Origin: Pollenia angustigena
Lineage: Eukaryota > Arthropoda > Insecta > Diptera > Polleniidae
DNA length: 64,000 nt
Assembly: GCA_930367215.1 (NCBI GenBank)
Contig: OV884056.1
Location: 319,888,709 to 319,952,708 of the forward strand
Direction: 5' to 3'
Shown: piece after piece, positions 22,809 to 33,579 of the stretch
How positions within the stretch are numbered: position 1 is the stretch's first letter
Layout of the letters: every line of letters begins with the position of its first letter
Notes under the pieces: generated by a model
Told to the model about the DNA's origin: nothing
Database searches by the model: none
The model's input: only the letters and a program-made list of their open reading frames with translations
Translations under genes and position numbers: made by a program

Positions 22809-24415
22809 CAATATGAAACAATAGAACACGTTTTGAATTATCCAATTATCTATCACACACTGTATATTTCAGTAACAAAATTTTGAAAAACAAAATTCAA
22901 ATTCGCATAAGAATCGACTGTTTTAAGTAACTGTATTTAATCACCTCAATGTAAGAGGGCAAAGTTTTGGAGTTTTACTTTATTATTATACTTTTTTTTA
23001 AACTCTAATACAACTTGGAATAAAAAGCCGAAGTTGTTGTTTTTTTTTTTTTTTTGCTGTTGTAACTAGTGATTCTATATCATGTCGCCATCACTTAAAC
23101 TCCGACATACAACTAACTCTTCTCATACTTATTTAAACATCAACCTTGTTTTTTCAGTTACGAACAAAATGTGGCATGATGTCGCTGTTTGAGGCTCCTG
23201 CTGATGCTTCTGGCAGTGTTTGTGCCACCGCTACTTTTGTTGCCATTGATATTGCTGCATTATGGAGTAGTGTGTTTGTATGTACATCCATTTATTTAAG
23301 ATTATGTTTCGTCTCATTCTAACCATCTCTTTATCCTGGAATGTCTTCAAAGTGAGTTTGTTTGAGTGTGTGTGTGTCTCTTTAAATGTATCTTGACTAA
23401 AAATCCTGCTGTTATTTTATGTCAGCATTAGTTACAACAATTTTACAAGTTTTTATATTTGAAACTCACCTCATAGTTGCGGATTGTAAAAAAGAGGTTG
23501 TTTAAGAGCATTCTGACACACAGACACACACACATTCACTCATATTAGGAGAATACTATCTAAAGAAGCGAAAAAGCACGAAGAAGATTGTAGAAAATTG
23601 TTATAAAATTGGGTAATAAATAGTCACAGGAATGTATTAAATATATAAAAAAAAGGCTAAATGTTTCCTTTAAGGATTTAAAAGAACAGGCAGCAGTTTA
23701 AAAATGAACTAACCAAAAGTGGCGGTTTCTATTTAAGCAATTTGACCTACATATTTTTATATGTTTCGCTTAGTTTCTTTGTTTTAATTTAAGGACATTT
23801 ATTATGAGATATATTAACGCGAAAATAGTTAATCCATCTTGGCAGTGTGCTTAGAGCAAAAAGACTTTTGTAGGAAATATTCGTAGAAGTGTGTGAAGCA
23901 GGCTGTTAAATTAAACTTAATGGATATCAATTAAATTTTCTAAGCCTTTTCAATTAATTTCAATTTATATCAATTAATTTAAAATTAATTCATTTAAATT
24001 TTAAAAACAATTTAAGTTACGATTTGATTTAATTTTTCAAATAACTTAAAATTTATTTTTCTTTTACTTCGCTGGATTAAACATAGTTGTGAACAAGTAT
24101 AATTTAATATTCCGATAAATTTTTTTATTAAATATAAATATAAATCAGCAAATTTCGTCAGGAACATAAGCTCTCCAATCTCTTTCCACTACTATAGAAC
24201 GTAGTTCACTTAAAGATTTGCCTGTTTCCTCGAGGACTGCTCGTCTTCCTTGGCTTCTAGCCTCTTGTGGATTCCATTCGAGGCATTCATGGCAGATTAT
24301 TAGGCTTTTGGAGCTTATGGCCGATCTATTTGTATTTTCTTCTCCGTAGATCTGTATTTATATCATCTTGACGGTGGGTAAATGAAAGTAATTTTTCACA
24401 CAGCACAAATTTTGG
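22809..24415. other. AT-rich stretch; one weak exon-like segment
   Basis: At 23158-23325 a TTTTTTCAG acceptor-like site is followed by about 56 open codons with balanced composition (including SLFEAPADASGSVCATA), ending in TAA. No domain is recognised, and no partner exon was found, so it is not called as a gene. The rest is AT-rich with a T run at 23040-23056. Confidence 0.25.
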
Positions 24416-24422
24416 TAAAAAA

Positions 24423-24452
24423 ATTCATTGATTTTCAAGCGTTGTTCGTTTC
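24423..24452 (-). repeat. Short mariner-derived fragment
   Basis: ATTTTCAAGCGTTGTTCGTTT is nearly the same as the segment just upstream of the transposase fragment at 21280-21310. Only about 30 bp are shared. Confidence 0.4.
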
Positions 24453-24715
24453 TATTTATGTAAAAAATTTTTACAAAAAACCAAATAGAGAACAAATGAC
24501 CCTTTATTATCCTGCTAGTAATGGAAATTTATCGAAATTGGGGAAAATATGGCAATATTAATTTATAAATGACCTTGAAAATCTAAGTTGCCCAGTAATA
24601 ATTATGCTGATTTTTAGTCCGCAATAGTGAAACAAACCAGATATTCTTAAACAGAAACTGAACACGCAACCGTCTTAATGATGGACAAGTTCACTATAAA
24701 CTACCGTACTGAGGT

Positions 24716-25388
24716 CAGTGTTCGAAAATCAACACTAAATATTGCTCCTTAGTGTTCGGTTAGGTAAGTTTGTGGAAAACTAAGACGCTTATGGTGTTTG
24801 TGTAAGAAATCATTAAAAAGTAAAGTAAAGTTTCCCTGTAGGTCATATTTCGAGGACAAAAATAATACTGTCTTATCAAACCCAACAAAAGATGAGAACA
24901 TTTAATTCCGTTCGGTTTTTTTTTTTTAGTCCACAAACTTTATTGTGTTCGGTTCGGCTCATTAATGTTCGTCCCTTTTGGGTGGTTAAAAAACTAAACA
25001 TTTTTTACTTAAACAAAATACACATACGAAAAAAACAAAGAGCCAGCTAAATAATTTAACAGAAACAAAACATATACACAACACACATACACACAAGCTG
25101 TTCGTGGTGCGGTCGTTGCTAAAATTTTTTGTTTCTTCATTTCTTTATCAATGTAAAAAAAGAAACATTATAGAACATTAAAATATAATGTTTGTCTACA
25201 GTATCACTACAATTGTTCTGTTTTTTGAACGAAGAACAGAACACTATATAATGTTCGGCTCTTTCTTGAAAATAGTTACGAATGGTATTAAGGGTTGTAT
25301 TCGTCTACACAATCACTAAAAAGATAGCCATAGTTCTTGGGTGTGAGAGCTGAACGCTAAATAATGTACTGTTTATTTTCGAACACTG
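24716..25388. mobile_element. hAT-type MITE, perfect 8-bp duplication
   Basis: CAGTGTTCGAAAATCAA at 24716 and the inverse of CAGTGTTCGAAAATAAA at 25388 are terminal inverted repeats matching the hAT CANNG start. The flanks are ACTGAGGT at 24708-24715 and again at 25389-25396, a perfect 8-bp target duplication. The interior has GTTCGGTTCGG-like and CACACATACACACA phrases and no transposase. Clean, intact boundaries suggest a fairly recent insertion. Confidence 0.88.
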
Positions 25389-26128
25389 ACTGAGGTGCTC
25401 AGTGTAGGTTCTAAGTCAACGAAGACTTTAGCTTTAAGAAAGGGAAATGTTTTAAAATAGCAACAACCTTTTGATTTTAAAAATGCTCTTTCATTTTTTC
25501 TTCGCAGTGGAAATTTTAAAGATTCCTAGAAATTCCTGAAATAACAAAACATGGCATTCGCGTGATAAAACTTTTTGAAAGTTTTTTTTTTTTTCTCTCT
25601 AAGAAATAAGAAACTTTTTATGTTACCATTTTTAGTATATTTGCCAAAGGGGCAGGCCAAAAGTAAAAAATAAATAAGAAATTTTTTATTCCAAACAGGC
25701 CATTAAAAAAGAAATGGCTTGAAGTTATAATTAATTAAAAGGAACTGAAGGCTTTAATCGTAACAGGCATAGAAATTTAAAAATTGTTTAAAAAAAACTT
25801 TGAAATGTTTGGTATCCTTTGTAAGCAAAAAAATGCACCAAAATAATAAAGCAAATTTTCAGTGTCAACTATTGGCACAAAAAGTGATACGTGTAACCAG
25901 CTGCATTTAATTCGTTTAAAAAAATCATTTGCTAACTAATAACACTGTACAACAAAATCAAATTTTTTTCTGAAATTACAAGGTCCGGCCTATAAATGTT
26001 GATAGAGGAGACAAAAAAAAGACAAGTGTGGAATAATAATTGGTTTGACCAGTGTGGAATTCTCCACTCATTACGTTAATGTTCCTTCATACAAAATCGG
26101 TTTTTTGTAGTAAACAAAAAATTTGTTA
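25389..26128. other. AT-rich stretch, nothing recognised
   Basis: Contains a repeated AGTGTGGAAT phrase near 26025 and 26050 and nothing else that can be named. Confidence 0.35.
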
Positions 26129-26312
26129 AGGGTACCCCGGCTGACTAGTTGGAAGTGAGCTATCTTCTTTTGCGAGGGTTGCATGTTCAATTCTCGCCAG
26201 GGACTTTGGTTTGTTTCACATCAAAGAGCTGAACGTCTTAGTGACTATCGTTCGGCTAACTTAGTTTCAATATAATTTGTGATTGTATTTGTAACTCTCA
26301 ATAAAAAAAAAA
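26129..26312 (+). mobile_element. tRNA-derived SINE, copy 1
   Basis: An A-box-like TGACTAGTTGG at 26142 and a B-box-like TGTTCAATTCT at 26184, 42 bp apart, sit in a GC-richer head ending GCCAGGGAC. An unrelated body follows, then CTCAATAAAAAAAAAA at the end. Internal RNA polymerase III boxes, a tRNA-like head and an A-tail are SINE hallmarks. The head shares GTTGCRNGTTYRATTCYCGC with the copy at 55719. The cloverleaf is degenerate, so this is not a functional tRNA gene. Confidence 0.65.
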
Positions 26313-26565
26313 TCGTTTTTATAAAAAATAAATCGTGTTTGCAAAAATATTTAGTTATTACGATTGAAAAGTATGTAGTGTTTAATACAATTTCTCATTA
26401 CAATGTTTTTTCCATTAACTTTAAATAAACTTTGTTTTTTTTATAACTTGACAACTTTTTTGGTGAGAAAATTTAATTTTTTTTTGACACCAAAATTAAC
26501 TTTGAACTAATATTTCTCACAGAATTAAATTTGAATTAATATTTTTAAGATGATAATTACAACTA

Positions 26566-26700
26566 TTAGGGCCATTATTACAACTTGAAGTTAGCTAAAG
26601 TTAAGATTAAATTGACAGATAATAATGTGTTATCTGTCAAAAAGCGTCTGTTAACTGTCGGATAACAGCTAACGCCAAGTTAGTTTTTTGATATACAACA
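26566..26700. repeat. Short imperfect inverted repeat
   Basis: AACTTGAAGTTAGCTAAAGT near 26582 is partly inverted in CAGCTAACGCCAAGTTAG near 26667, with a TAATGTGTTATCTGTCA segment between. Resembles a decayed MITE. Confidence 0.35.
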
Positions 26701-26717
26701 GTGGAGAAATAAATTAC

Positions 26718-27240
26718 TAGGTTAGGGAAGGTACAATGGGCAGCCGTCACGAAGACGGCTCACTTCAGTCCTTTTATCGGTTCATTATGATACTCTGTGC
26801 CAGCGACCAGTGTCTGCCAGTGTTTTTTATTATTTTTATTATTCTGCAGCCTCGAACCTTTTCGATTCCCAGCAGAAAAGAGACATCAACCTTATTGCTT
26901 CATTAGACTAGCATCCAAGTCCGCCGATTCTAGTCTTCCAAAATGCCTCATCATAGCATAGGCATAGAAAGTAAAAAACTGTTTCCTAATACCCATAATT
27001 ATGACAACTTCTGTAGAAGCCATTATAACATAGTAACATCCGTATCGCAAGGGTCGCTATCAACCATTGATCCGTTTTGACCGATGTCACCATCCTAATC
27101 TAGTGCCTACTAAGCAGCTCACGGGTTTCCTTGCGTCGTAGCCAGGCATCAGAGTCCTGGCTATCGAGCAGTTATTATGGAACTGCTTTCTTTCTTGAGC
27201 CTTCTTGTATGAGGCACGTTTGATGAAAGTTATCGGGGAG
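26718..27240 (-). pseudogene. 3' end of a LINE (R1/LOA/I-like), decayed
   Basis: On the minus strand, shifting frames give ARTLMPGYDARKPVSCLVG, HRSKRING and KQFFTFYAYAMMRHFGRL then DLDASLMK. These resemble the region after the reverse transcriptase of R1/LOA/I-type LINEs (a TGH...G...RLG zone and an LR.LG..F stretch). They are followed by a 3' UTR with a GCCGTC-ACGAA-GACGGC hairpin (near 26740) and CCTAACCTA. That UTR style is familiar in fly LINEs. Heavily mutated. Confidence 0.5.
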
Positions 27241-27244
27241 CCAT

Positions 27245-28160
27245 GTATTTATCCAAAAAATCCAAATGTATCATCATTCAAAAGCGAATATCGAAAATAC
27301 AACTTACACCAATCCTAGCATTCAAAAACAATAGAAATTGTTTATTTTGCAAAATATCTTGATGTATATTTTAACAGCTCCCTCGCATGGTCTGACCACA
27401 TAAATTATGCCTTTGGGCGTACCATTTCTATGCAGATAACGCTTTGGTTTAGGGGAAGAGCACATGCTGTTCCTTTTTCCCCTCTCACCCATAAACTTCG
27501 ACTTTCTGAAAGAAAACTTTCATAGTGTGATCCCAGACTAAGAGAAAACTAAATATTGTATTTAAAAATATTGTACGGTATATGTTTGGTCTAAAACGAT
27601 ATGGCAGCACCGCAGCTTTTGTAAAACAGTTACATGGCATTTGTTGTGATGATTTAATAAAAACTAGAGTTCTTTTATTTTTGCATTAGGTCATATATAC
27701 TCGTCCACCCGAACATCTTTGCGAAAGATTTTCTCAGGATCAACCAGAGGTAAAAGATTAATATTATTTCGTCACCCACCACAGTCTCATGTCTGAATGG
27801 CAAATCTTTGCCTAAGCACCAGTCTTTGGACTTTAAGTCTTGTGTATGGGAAAACAAATAAAAAAATAGAAGTGCAGATAAGTTTTTCAGCGAACATATA
27901 ACTTAAGATACAACCTTGTTTTACCAGGCCGTCTACAGTTTAGATTCCCTGACAGCGTTAGCCAACAATGCTTCGCAATCTCATTAAGAGACATCCGACA
28001 TTGCACATATAACTTTGATAGATGTTCGTAAATATGCATATATCTCTCAATATACGATAATACCTCAGCCAATTCGCCACCCGCTTTATAGAAAAGATTT
28101 CCGCCTGGGACCTTTATGCCCAGTTTCTCTCCTGAAAACATCAGTGTAGACACTTAGGGT
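27245..28160 (+). pseudogene. LINE ORF2 C-terminal fragment, decayed
   Basis: On the plus strand KYLDVYFNSSLAWSDHINYA follows the RT thumb pattern (YLGV.LD..L.W..H). After frameshifts come FVKQLHGIC, DDLIKTRVLLFLH and VIYTRPPEHLCERFSQDQPE, then YNLVLPGRLQFRF. This order matches the C-terminus of jockey/CR1-group LINE proteins. RT catalytic motifs are missing, so the copy is 5'-truncated or deleted. It abuts the opposite-strand LINE fragment at 27240. Confidence 0.6.
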
Positions 28161-29588
28161 CGGTTCCTGTGGTCGCGTTTCCTTAAACAGCCTATAACTA
28201 CTGCCGTGAGGAGCCGTGAATAAAGCACCAAAAAAAGGTTCCGGAGTTCAAAAGTCCAGTCCATCTAGGTCACTCGACGTGAGCAGAGTGATTCTGGCAT
28301 GACCATAGCTCCGCGTAAAACAAAAGTTTAAAGCCAGGTTTAAGTAAATAATTAATATTAGCGCTCTTTAAATTTCAAATTATCCATTTGAAACTGCTTC
28401 ATTTCTTCCAAATTCACTTTCTGAAGTAATTTACTTTTTCGCTTATGGCCGCAATAACATGTTTTTACTGGCGATATTTTATTTTATGTACATTGTATAA
28501 ATATGGTCTTTATGGTTTTTATTATTATGATTCTAAATATAATTTAGTCGAAATTAGGCAATTTTATAAACACATTTTCTACTAATTTAATATTTTTTTA
28601 GGTTCACATTTATTTTTATACGTACATGCATGTGTGTTTACATGTACGCAATAACATACTCGTATCCACACATAAGTTAAACATATCGCACACTAAATTA
28701 TAAATAGCCACAACTTTGTTTAGGAGAGACCGAAAACTGCTTTCAAAAATTTGGTTGCAATTTTTTAATCAATTTGAGTTTTACAAATATGAAAAAAGAA
28801 GAGTTAAAGAAGACAGTGGCGCAAATTAAATTTTCGTTGGCGCTTAAGATTTCATTTGTGTAACGATTTTAATAAATTTTCAGTTGTGCCTGTTTATAAT
28901 TTAGTGTGCGCTATGCAGGTGTGTATGTGTGTGTTAAAAAAAAATAAGTATTATATTTATAAATATGTACAACGTACAACGTACATATGTGTGTCTAGGT
29001 TATTACAGACATGGCCTTCATTTTTATTAAGAAAACTACTACATATGAAAAAAAACACATACACACTACAAAACACTAAAGTTTCGTTTTGTTGTGGTAG
29101 AATGCCAGCAATGAAGTAGCGCCACAACCACTGAGTCCTTGGGCTTAATAGACCTATAAAACGCGTCTTTTATGTCTCCTCGGTAGACTGGAAACAATTT
29201 ACTCTTGTTTATTTTTTATTCTTTTTTTAGTTTTTGTTCAGTTTTGGCATGAAAACAGAGACGCGTTTTAAAAAACTGTTTGTTTGACGACTATAAAAAA
29301 AAAATTTCGTTGAAATAATTTTTTCGTAGAGTTAGTGGCAATGAAATTGTAATGAAATAAATAGTTTTAATAATAATGTTGTTAGTAATTGTATGATTGC
29401 AACGATAATTTAAGAAATAAATGTTATAGAAATGCAAGCAGAAAGAAGCCTTCGATATAAAAAATGTTTGAAAGTTTATACTTTAAATGAGGAAAAATTG
29501 GCAAGCAAATACACATATTTTTCAACATCAAGGATAAAAGCTTTTTTCTAAGACTGCACACTGGGCAATTCCGGCCAAAAATTATTAT
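28161..29588. other. No gene recognised; one spaced inverted repeat
   Basis: The first ~150 bp are GC-richer and may be the LINE tail. TAAAACGCGTCT near 29157 and AGACGCGTTTTA near 29260 are inverted repeats ~90 bp apart. Nothing else could be named. Confidence 0.35.
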
Positions 29589-30540
29589 TATACCCTTCAC
29601 CACAATAAGTTGTGAAGAGGGTATATTAAGTTTGTCATTCCGTGTGAAACTTTTTTATTATTCATCTCAGACCCCATAAAGTATATATATTCTGGGTCCT
29701 TGAGTAATTCTTAGTCAATTTAGCCATGTCCGTCTGTCTGTCCGTCTGTCCATCTGTCCGTCTGTCAGTATGTTGAAAACACGCTCACTTTCGACCAACT
29801 CAAAAGAAATGAACAAAGTTGGTGCCAAATTGCTTGTACTTATCCTAAGCATTTTGGGATTGAAATCCAGCAAAATCGGTTGAGTAGGACCAAAGCTATG
29901 AATCAAAATGTGGAACCACCACCTAAAAAAATTGATAATTTTAAAACCTCAAAAAAAAACGCTAGCGTAACAAAATTTAGTACGTCACAGTTTTTTACGA
30001 CTATAAATGATACTGTGAAATTTCGTGACGATCGGTCCATAATTTACCTTATGCCCCATATAAACCCTACTACCGGAAAACAGTTTAGTACGCCTAAAAC
30101 CGTAAAAAATAATGCAATCATAACAAATTTTGGCTCTTCACAGTTTTATAGGACTATAAATGATACTGTGAAATTTCGTGAAGATCGGCACATAATTTAC
30201 CCTAGGCCCCATAGAAACCCTACTCCCGGAAAACAGTTTAGTACACCTAAAACCATAATTAATAATGCTATCATAACAGAAATTGGTACGTCACAGTTTT
30301 AAAGGACTAGAAATGACGCTGTGAAAATTCGTGACGATCGGTCCATAATTTACCTTAGGCCCCATATAAACCCTACTACCGGAAAACAGTTTAGTCGCCT
30401 AAAACCATAATTAATAACAAATCGTCACAGTTTAAGATAATAATAACATCATACAGATACATATTACTCCTTAAACATTGGAACTGTCGGTGGAGTGTAT
30501 CAAAGATTCGGCACAGCCGAATATAGCACTCTAACTTGTT
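29589..30540 (-). mobile_element. mini-me/DINE-like element, copy B
   Basis: Oriented opposite to copy C. Begins TATACCCTTCACCACAATAA, runs through AAAGTATATATATTCTGGGT, the core and a (GTCY)n tract (GTCCGTCTGTCTGTCCGTCT at 29728). It then holds about three units of a ~153-bp repeat (landmark CCGGAAAACAGTTTAG at roughly 30072, 30226 and 30379), and ends in ATTCGGCACAGCCGAAT and GCACTCTAACTTGTT. Because the unit is a multiple of three, a 140-codon frame runs through it, but it has no known domain and is probably incidental. Confidence 0.78.
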
Positions 30541-31558
30541 TTTTTAAATTTTATTAAAATTTTGATGGCAGATTATAGCGAACATTTCAAAACATACAAC
30601 TCATTTCTTAATTTGGCTCTTGGATAACTATTTAACTGTTAATTCTGGAGCAAAGTATATAATTTTTTCCTGACAAATTTAAGGTTTTCAAAGTTGATTT
30701 TTGTACTTTGAAATAAAAGTAAGCTATGATTTTTCCTTTAAAGTTTTCTTTATAAATAATTAATCATTCCATGTGATAATTGTGATTTTGTGCGCGTTAT
30801 TTTTTTGGATAAGTGAAGTGATTGTGAGTTACTTTAAAAATAAATAGAACCTAAAGTAAGCCAAATTATAAGAGACCATAACAAAAAAGGTGGGGCTAGG
30901 GCTGGTTAAGTGATAAGTATCCATATTAAGTACTATACATTTCAGCTGGCACCACCTGCCACCCCAGTAACCAGATCATTTTTAGTAATTTCCTATATTT
31001 GTATAGGATTCTCGTGACTGGCTGGGTGATCATCGCTCAGCCCAAACAACTAAGGCCAGACATTTGAAATTTTGTATGTAGACTCCCCCCCCAATGTGTA
31101 AATAAAAAAATAGAGACTTTTTGAAATTCAATTCATAAGGGGTTAGAAATGGGTAAAAACGGGTAAAAACGGGTAAAATCAGTAACATTTTATCTCGCGA
31201 TCTAACAGAGGTGGACGTAAAATTAAAAAAACATCATCATTGAATCGAAAATTAAATTGTCATGTGTTTGGTACTTTTTTGAAATTTGCACATTTTGAGT
31301 ATAAAAAAGGCATTAAGTTGTCATGTGTTTGGTACTCTTTTTAAATTTGCACATTTTGAGTATAAAGGGCAAGAATATAATTTTGGTACTTTTTTGGTAA
31401 ACAATTTATCTTCTTAAGTAAAAAAGATAAAAATAAAATTTTAATTGTATTCTCCTTGTTTAAAATCTCTCATACAAATTTTGGTACCTTTTGGAAATTC
31501 GAATATAAAAATATCGTTGGTACTTTTTTCTATTAAGCTATTTTTATTTTTATATGTA
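30541..31558. repeat. Spacer with short tandem repeats
   Basis: ACGGGTAAAA-type units are repeated three times at 31149-31180. A 60-bp unit starting TTGTCATGTGTTTGGTACT is duplicated in tandem at 31258 and 31318, with GGTACTTTT phrases recurring downstream to 31530. No gene. Confidence 0.55.
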
Positions 31559-32154
31559 TTAGGGTATTCATTAAAGCGGGTTTTTGCTTTAATCTGTTAA
31601 CCGCTTGATTAATTAACCGAGGTTTTGGTTTAATCGGTTAATAATCGGTTAATTTTGTTATTGATCGGTTAATAAAGTTTTGTTATAAATGAATGTTGGA
31701 GAAATCGAAATCAACCCAAAATACAGATTATCTAATTTCTCAGTCGTTTCCCTGGATTTCTCTTAACATATGAAATGGATTCCTGTTTTATTTTTAAAAT
31801 TTTTAACCCTTCTAATTTTTTCGGTTAATTCTGTTAAAAGATTTTTTGTGTTACTATCGAGGATTCATAGATGGGGGTAGTGCACTCATTTTGCAGTTTC
31901 AACTCACACTTAGTGATAGTGCAAAATTATTGCAATCATTTTGCAGCCTCACTAAGCATGAGTGATAGTGATGTTAAAAAATTTTTCACTCAAAAAAAAT
32001 TAGTTTGATTTAAAAAAAAGCAAACATCAGTTTATTGCAACTTTTTTGTTCTTTACTCATTTGAGTGCAACTAAAAATTTTGAATTCAATTTCAAGTTTA
32101 AATTGACTTGAGTTTATTTTTGTGCACTAATTTGAAACTTAAGACTAATGTGAT

Positions 32155-32281
32155 GTTTATAGAACACGAGCGCCTTACTCGTCCGTTCAGCTTACATTTA
32201 AAACAAAAACAAAATTTCGAAATTTGTTTTTGTTTTAAATGTAAGTTGAACGGAAAAGTAAGGCGCTCGTGTTCTATAAAC
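32155..32281. repeat. Near-perfect hairpin element, copy 1
   Basis: A 127-bp palindrome: outer arm GTTTATAGAACACGAGCGCC is inverted at the right end. The inner core TTACATTTAAAACAAAAACA pairs with its complement around a central TTTCGAAA. Only about three mismatches interrupt ~60 bp per arm. The core is the same as in the hairpins at 38695 and 54641, but the outer arm is different. Confidence 0.85.
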
Positions 32282-32348
32282 TACACATAAACTTCATAAA
32301 AAACAAAAAAAGGAACAGTAATTCAAAAATAATAGAGGACAATAAAAA

Positions 32349-33579
32349 AAACAAGTTAGAGTGCTATATTCGGCTGTGCCGAATCTTTGATACCCTCCAC
32401 CGACAGTTCGAATGTTTAAGGAGTAATATCTGTATAATCTTAAACTGTGACGATTTGTTATTAATTATGGTTTAAGGCAACCAAACTGTTTTCCGGTAGA
32501 AGGGTTTATATGGGGCCTAGGGTAAATTATGGACCGATCATCACGAAATTTCACAGCGTCATTTCTAGTCCTTTAAAACTGTGACGTACCAATTTCTGTT
32601 ATGATAGCATTATTAATTATGGTTTTAGGCGTACTAAACTGTTTTCCGGTAGTAGGGTTTATATGGAGCCCAAGGTAAATTATGGACCGATCGTCACGAA
32701 ATTGCACAGTGTTATTTCTTGTCCTAAAACACTGTGACGTACCAAATTTTATTACGCTAGCGTTATTTTTTACGGTTTTAGGCGTACTAAACTGTTTTCC
32801 GGGAGTAGAATTTATATGGGGCCCAGGGTAAATTATGGACCGATCTTCACGAAATTACACAGTTTTATTTCTTGTCTAATAAAACTTTGATGTACCAAAT
32901 TTTGTTATGATAGCATTATTTTTACGGATTTAGGCGTACTAAACTGTTTTCCGGGAGTAAGGTTTATATGGGGCCCAGGGTAAGTTATGAACCGATCTTC
33001 CCGAAATAACACAATTTTATTTCTTGTCCAATAAAACTTTGATGTACCAAATTTTGTTATGATAGCATTATTTTTTACGTTTTTAGGCGTACTAAGTTGT
33101 TTTCCGGAAGTAGGTTTTATATGGGGCCTATGGTAAATTATGGACCGATCTTCACGAAACTTAACAGCGTGATTTCCAGTTGAATAAAACGAATTGTTGC
33201 GAAATCTTATATCATTCTGTGCATTTTTCCACCATTTATGTTAGTTTTTGTAACTTTTATTTTTTTTAGGTGGTGGTTCCACATTTTGATTCATAGCTCA
33301 GATCCTATTGAACCGATTTTGCTGAATTTCAATCTCAAACTGCTTAGGATAACTACAAGCAATTTGACACCAAGTTTGTTGATTTCTTTTGAGTTTTTCG
33401 AAAGTGAGCGTGTTTTCAACAGACGGACAGACAGACGGACATGGCTAAATCGACTTAAAATTACTCAAGGACCCAGAATATATATACTTTATAGGGTCTG
33501 AGATGAATAGTAAAAAAGTTTCACACGGAATGACAAACTGAATATACCCTCTTCACAACTAATTGTGGTGGAGGGTATA
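32349..33579 (+). mobile_element. mini-me/DINE-like element, copy C (five repeats)
   Basis: Starts AACAAGTTAGAGTGCTATA with an ATTCGGC-TGT-GCCGAAT hairpin and TACCCTCCACC. It carries five tandem units of 152-153 bp (landmark GTTTTCCGG at 32488, 32641, 32794, 32946, 33099), then a (GTCY)-type tract in complement (GACGGACAGACAGACGGAC near 33422). A conserved core, a short TATATA stretch and a terminal CTCTTCACAACTAATTGTGG palindrome follow. The (TA)n-core-(GTCY)n order is the mini-me signature. Noncoding. Confidence 0.8.

Noticed and set aside
23158..23325. Exon-like segment after TTTTTTCAG
   Set aside because: Ends in a stop, no partner exon and no recognised domain. Mentioned in the gap entry only.
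29880..30302. 140-codon open frame with ~51-residue internal repeats
   Set aside because: It lies wholly inside a noncoding mini-me-like element whose repeat unit happens to be a multiple of three. The other copies do not keep the frame.
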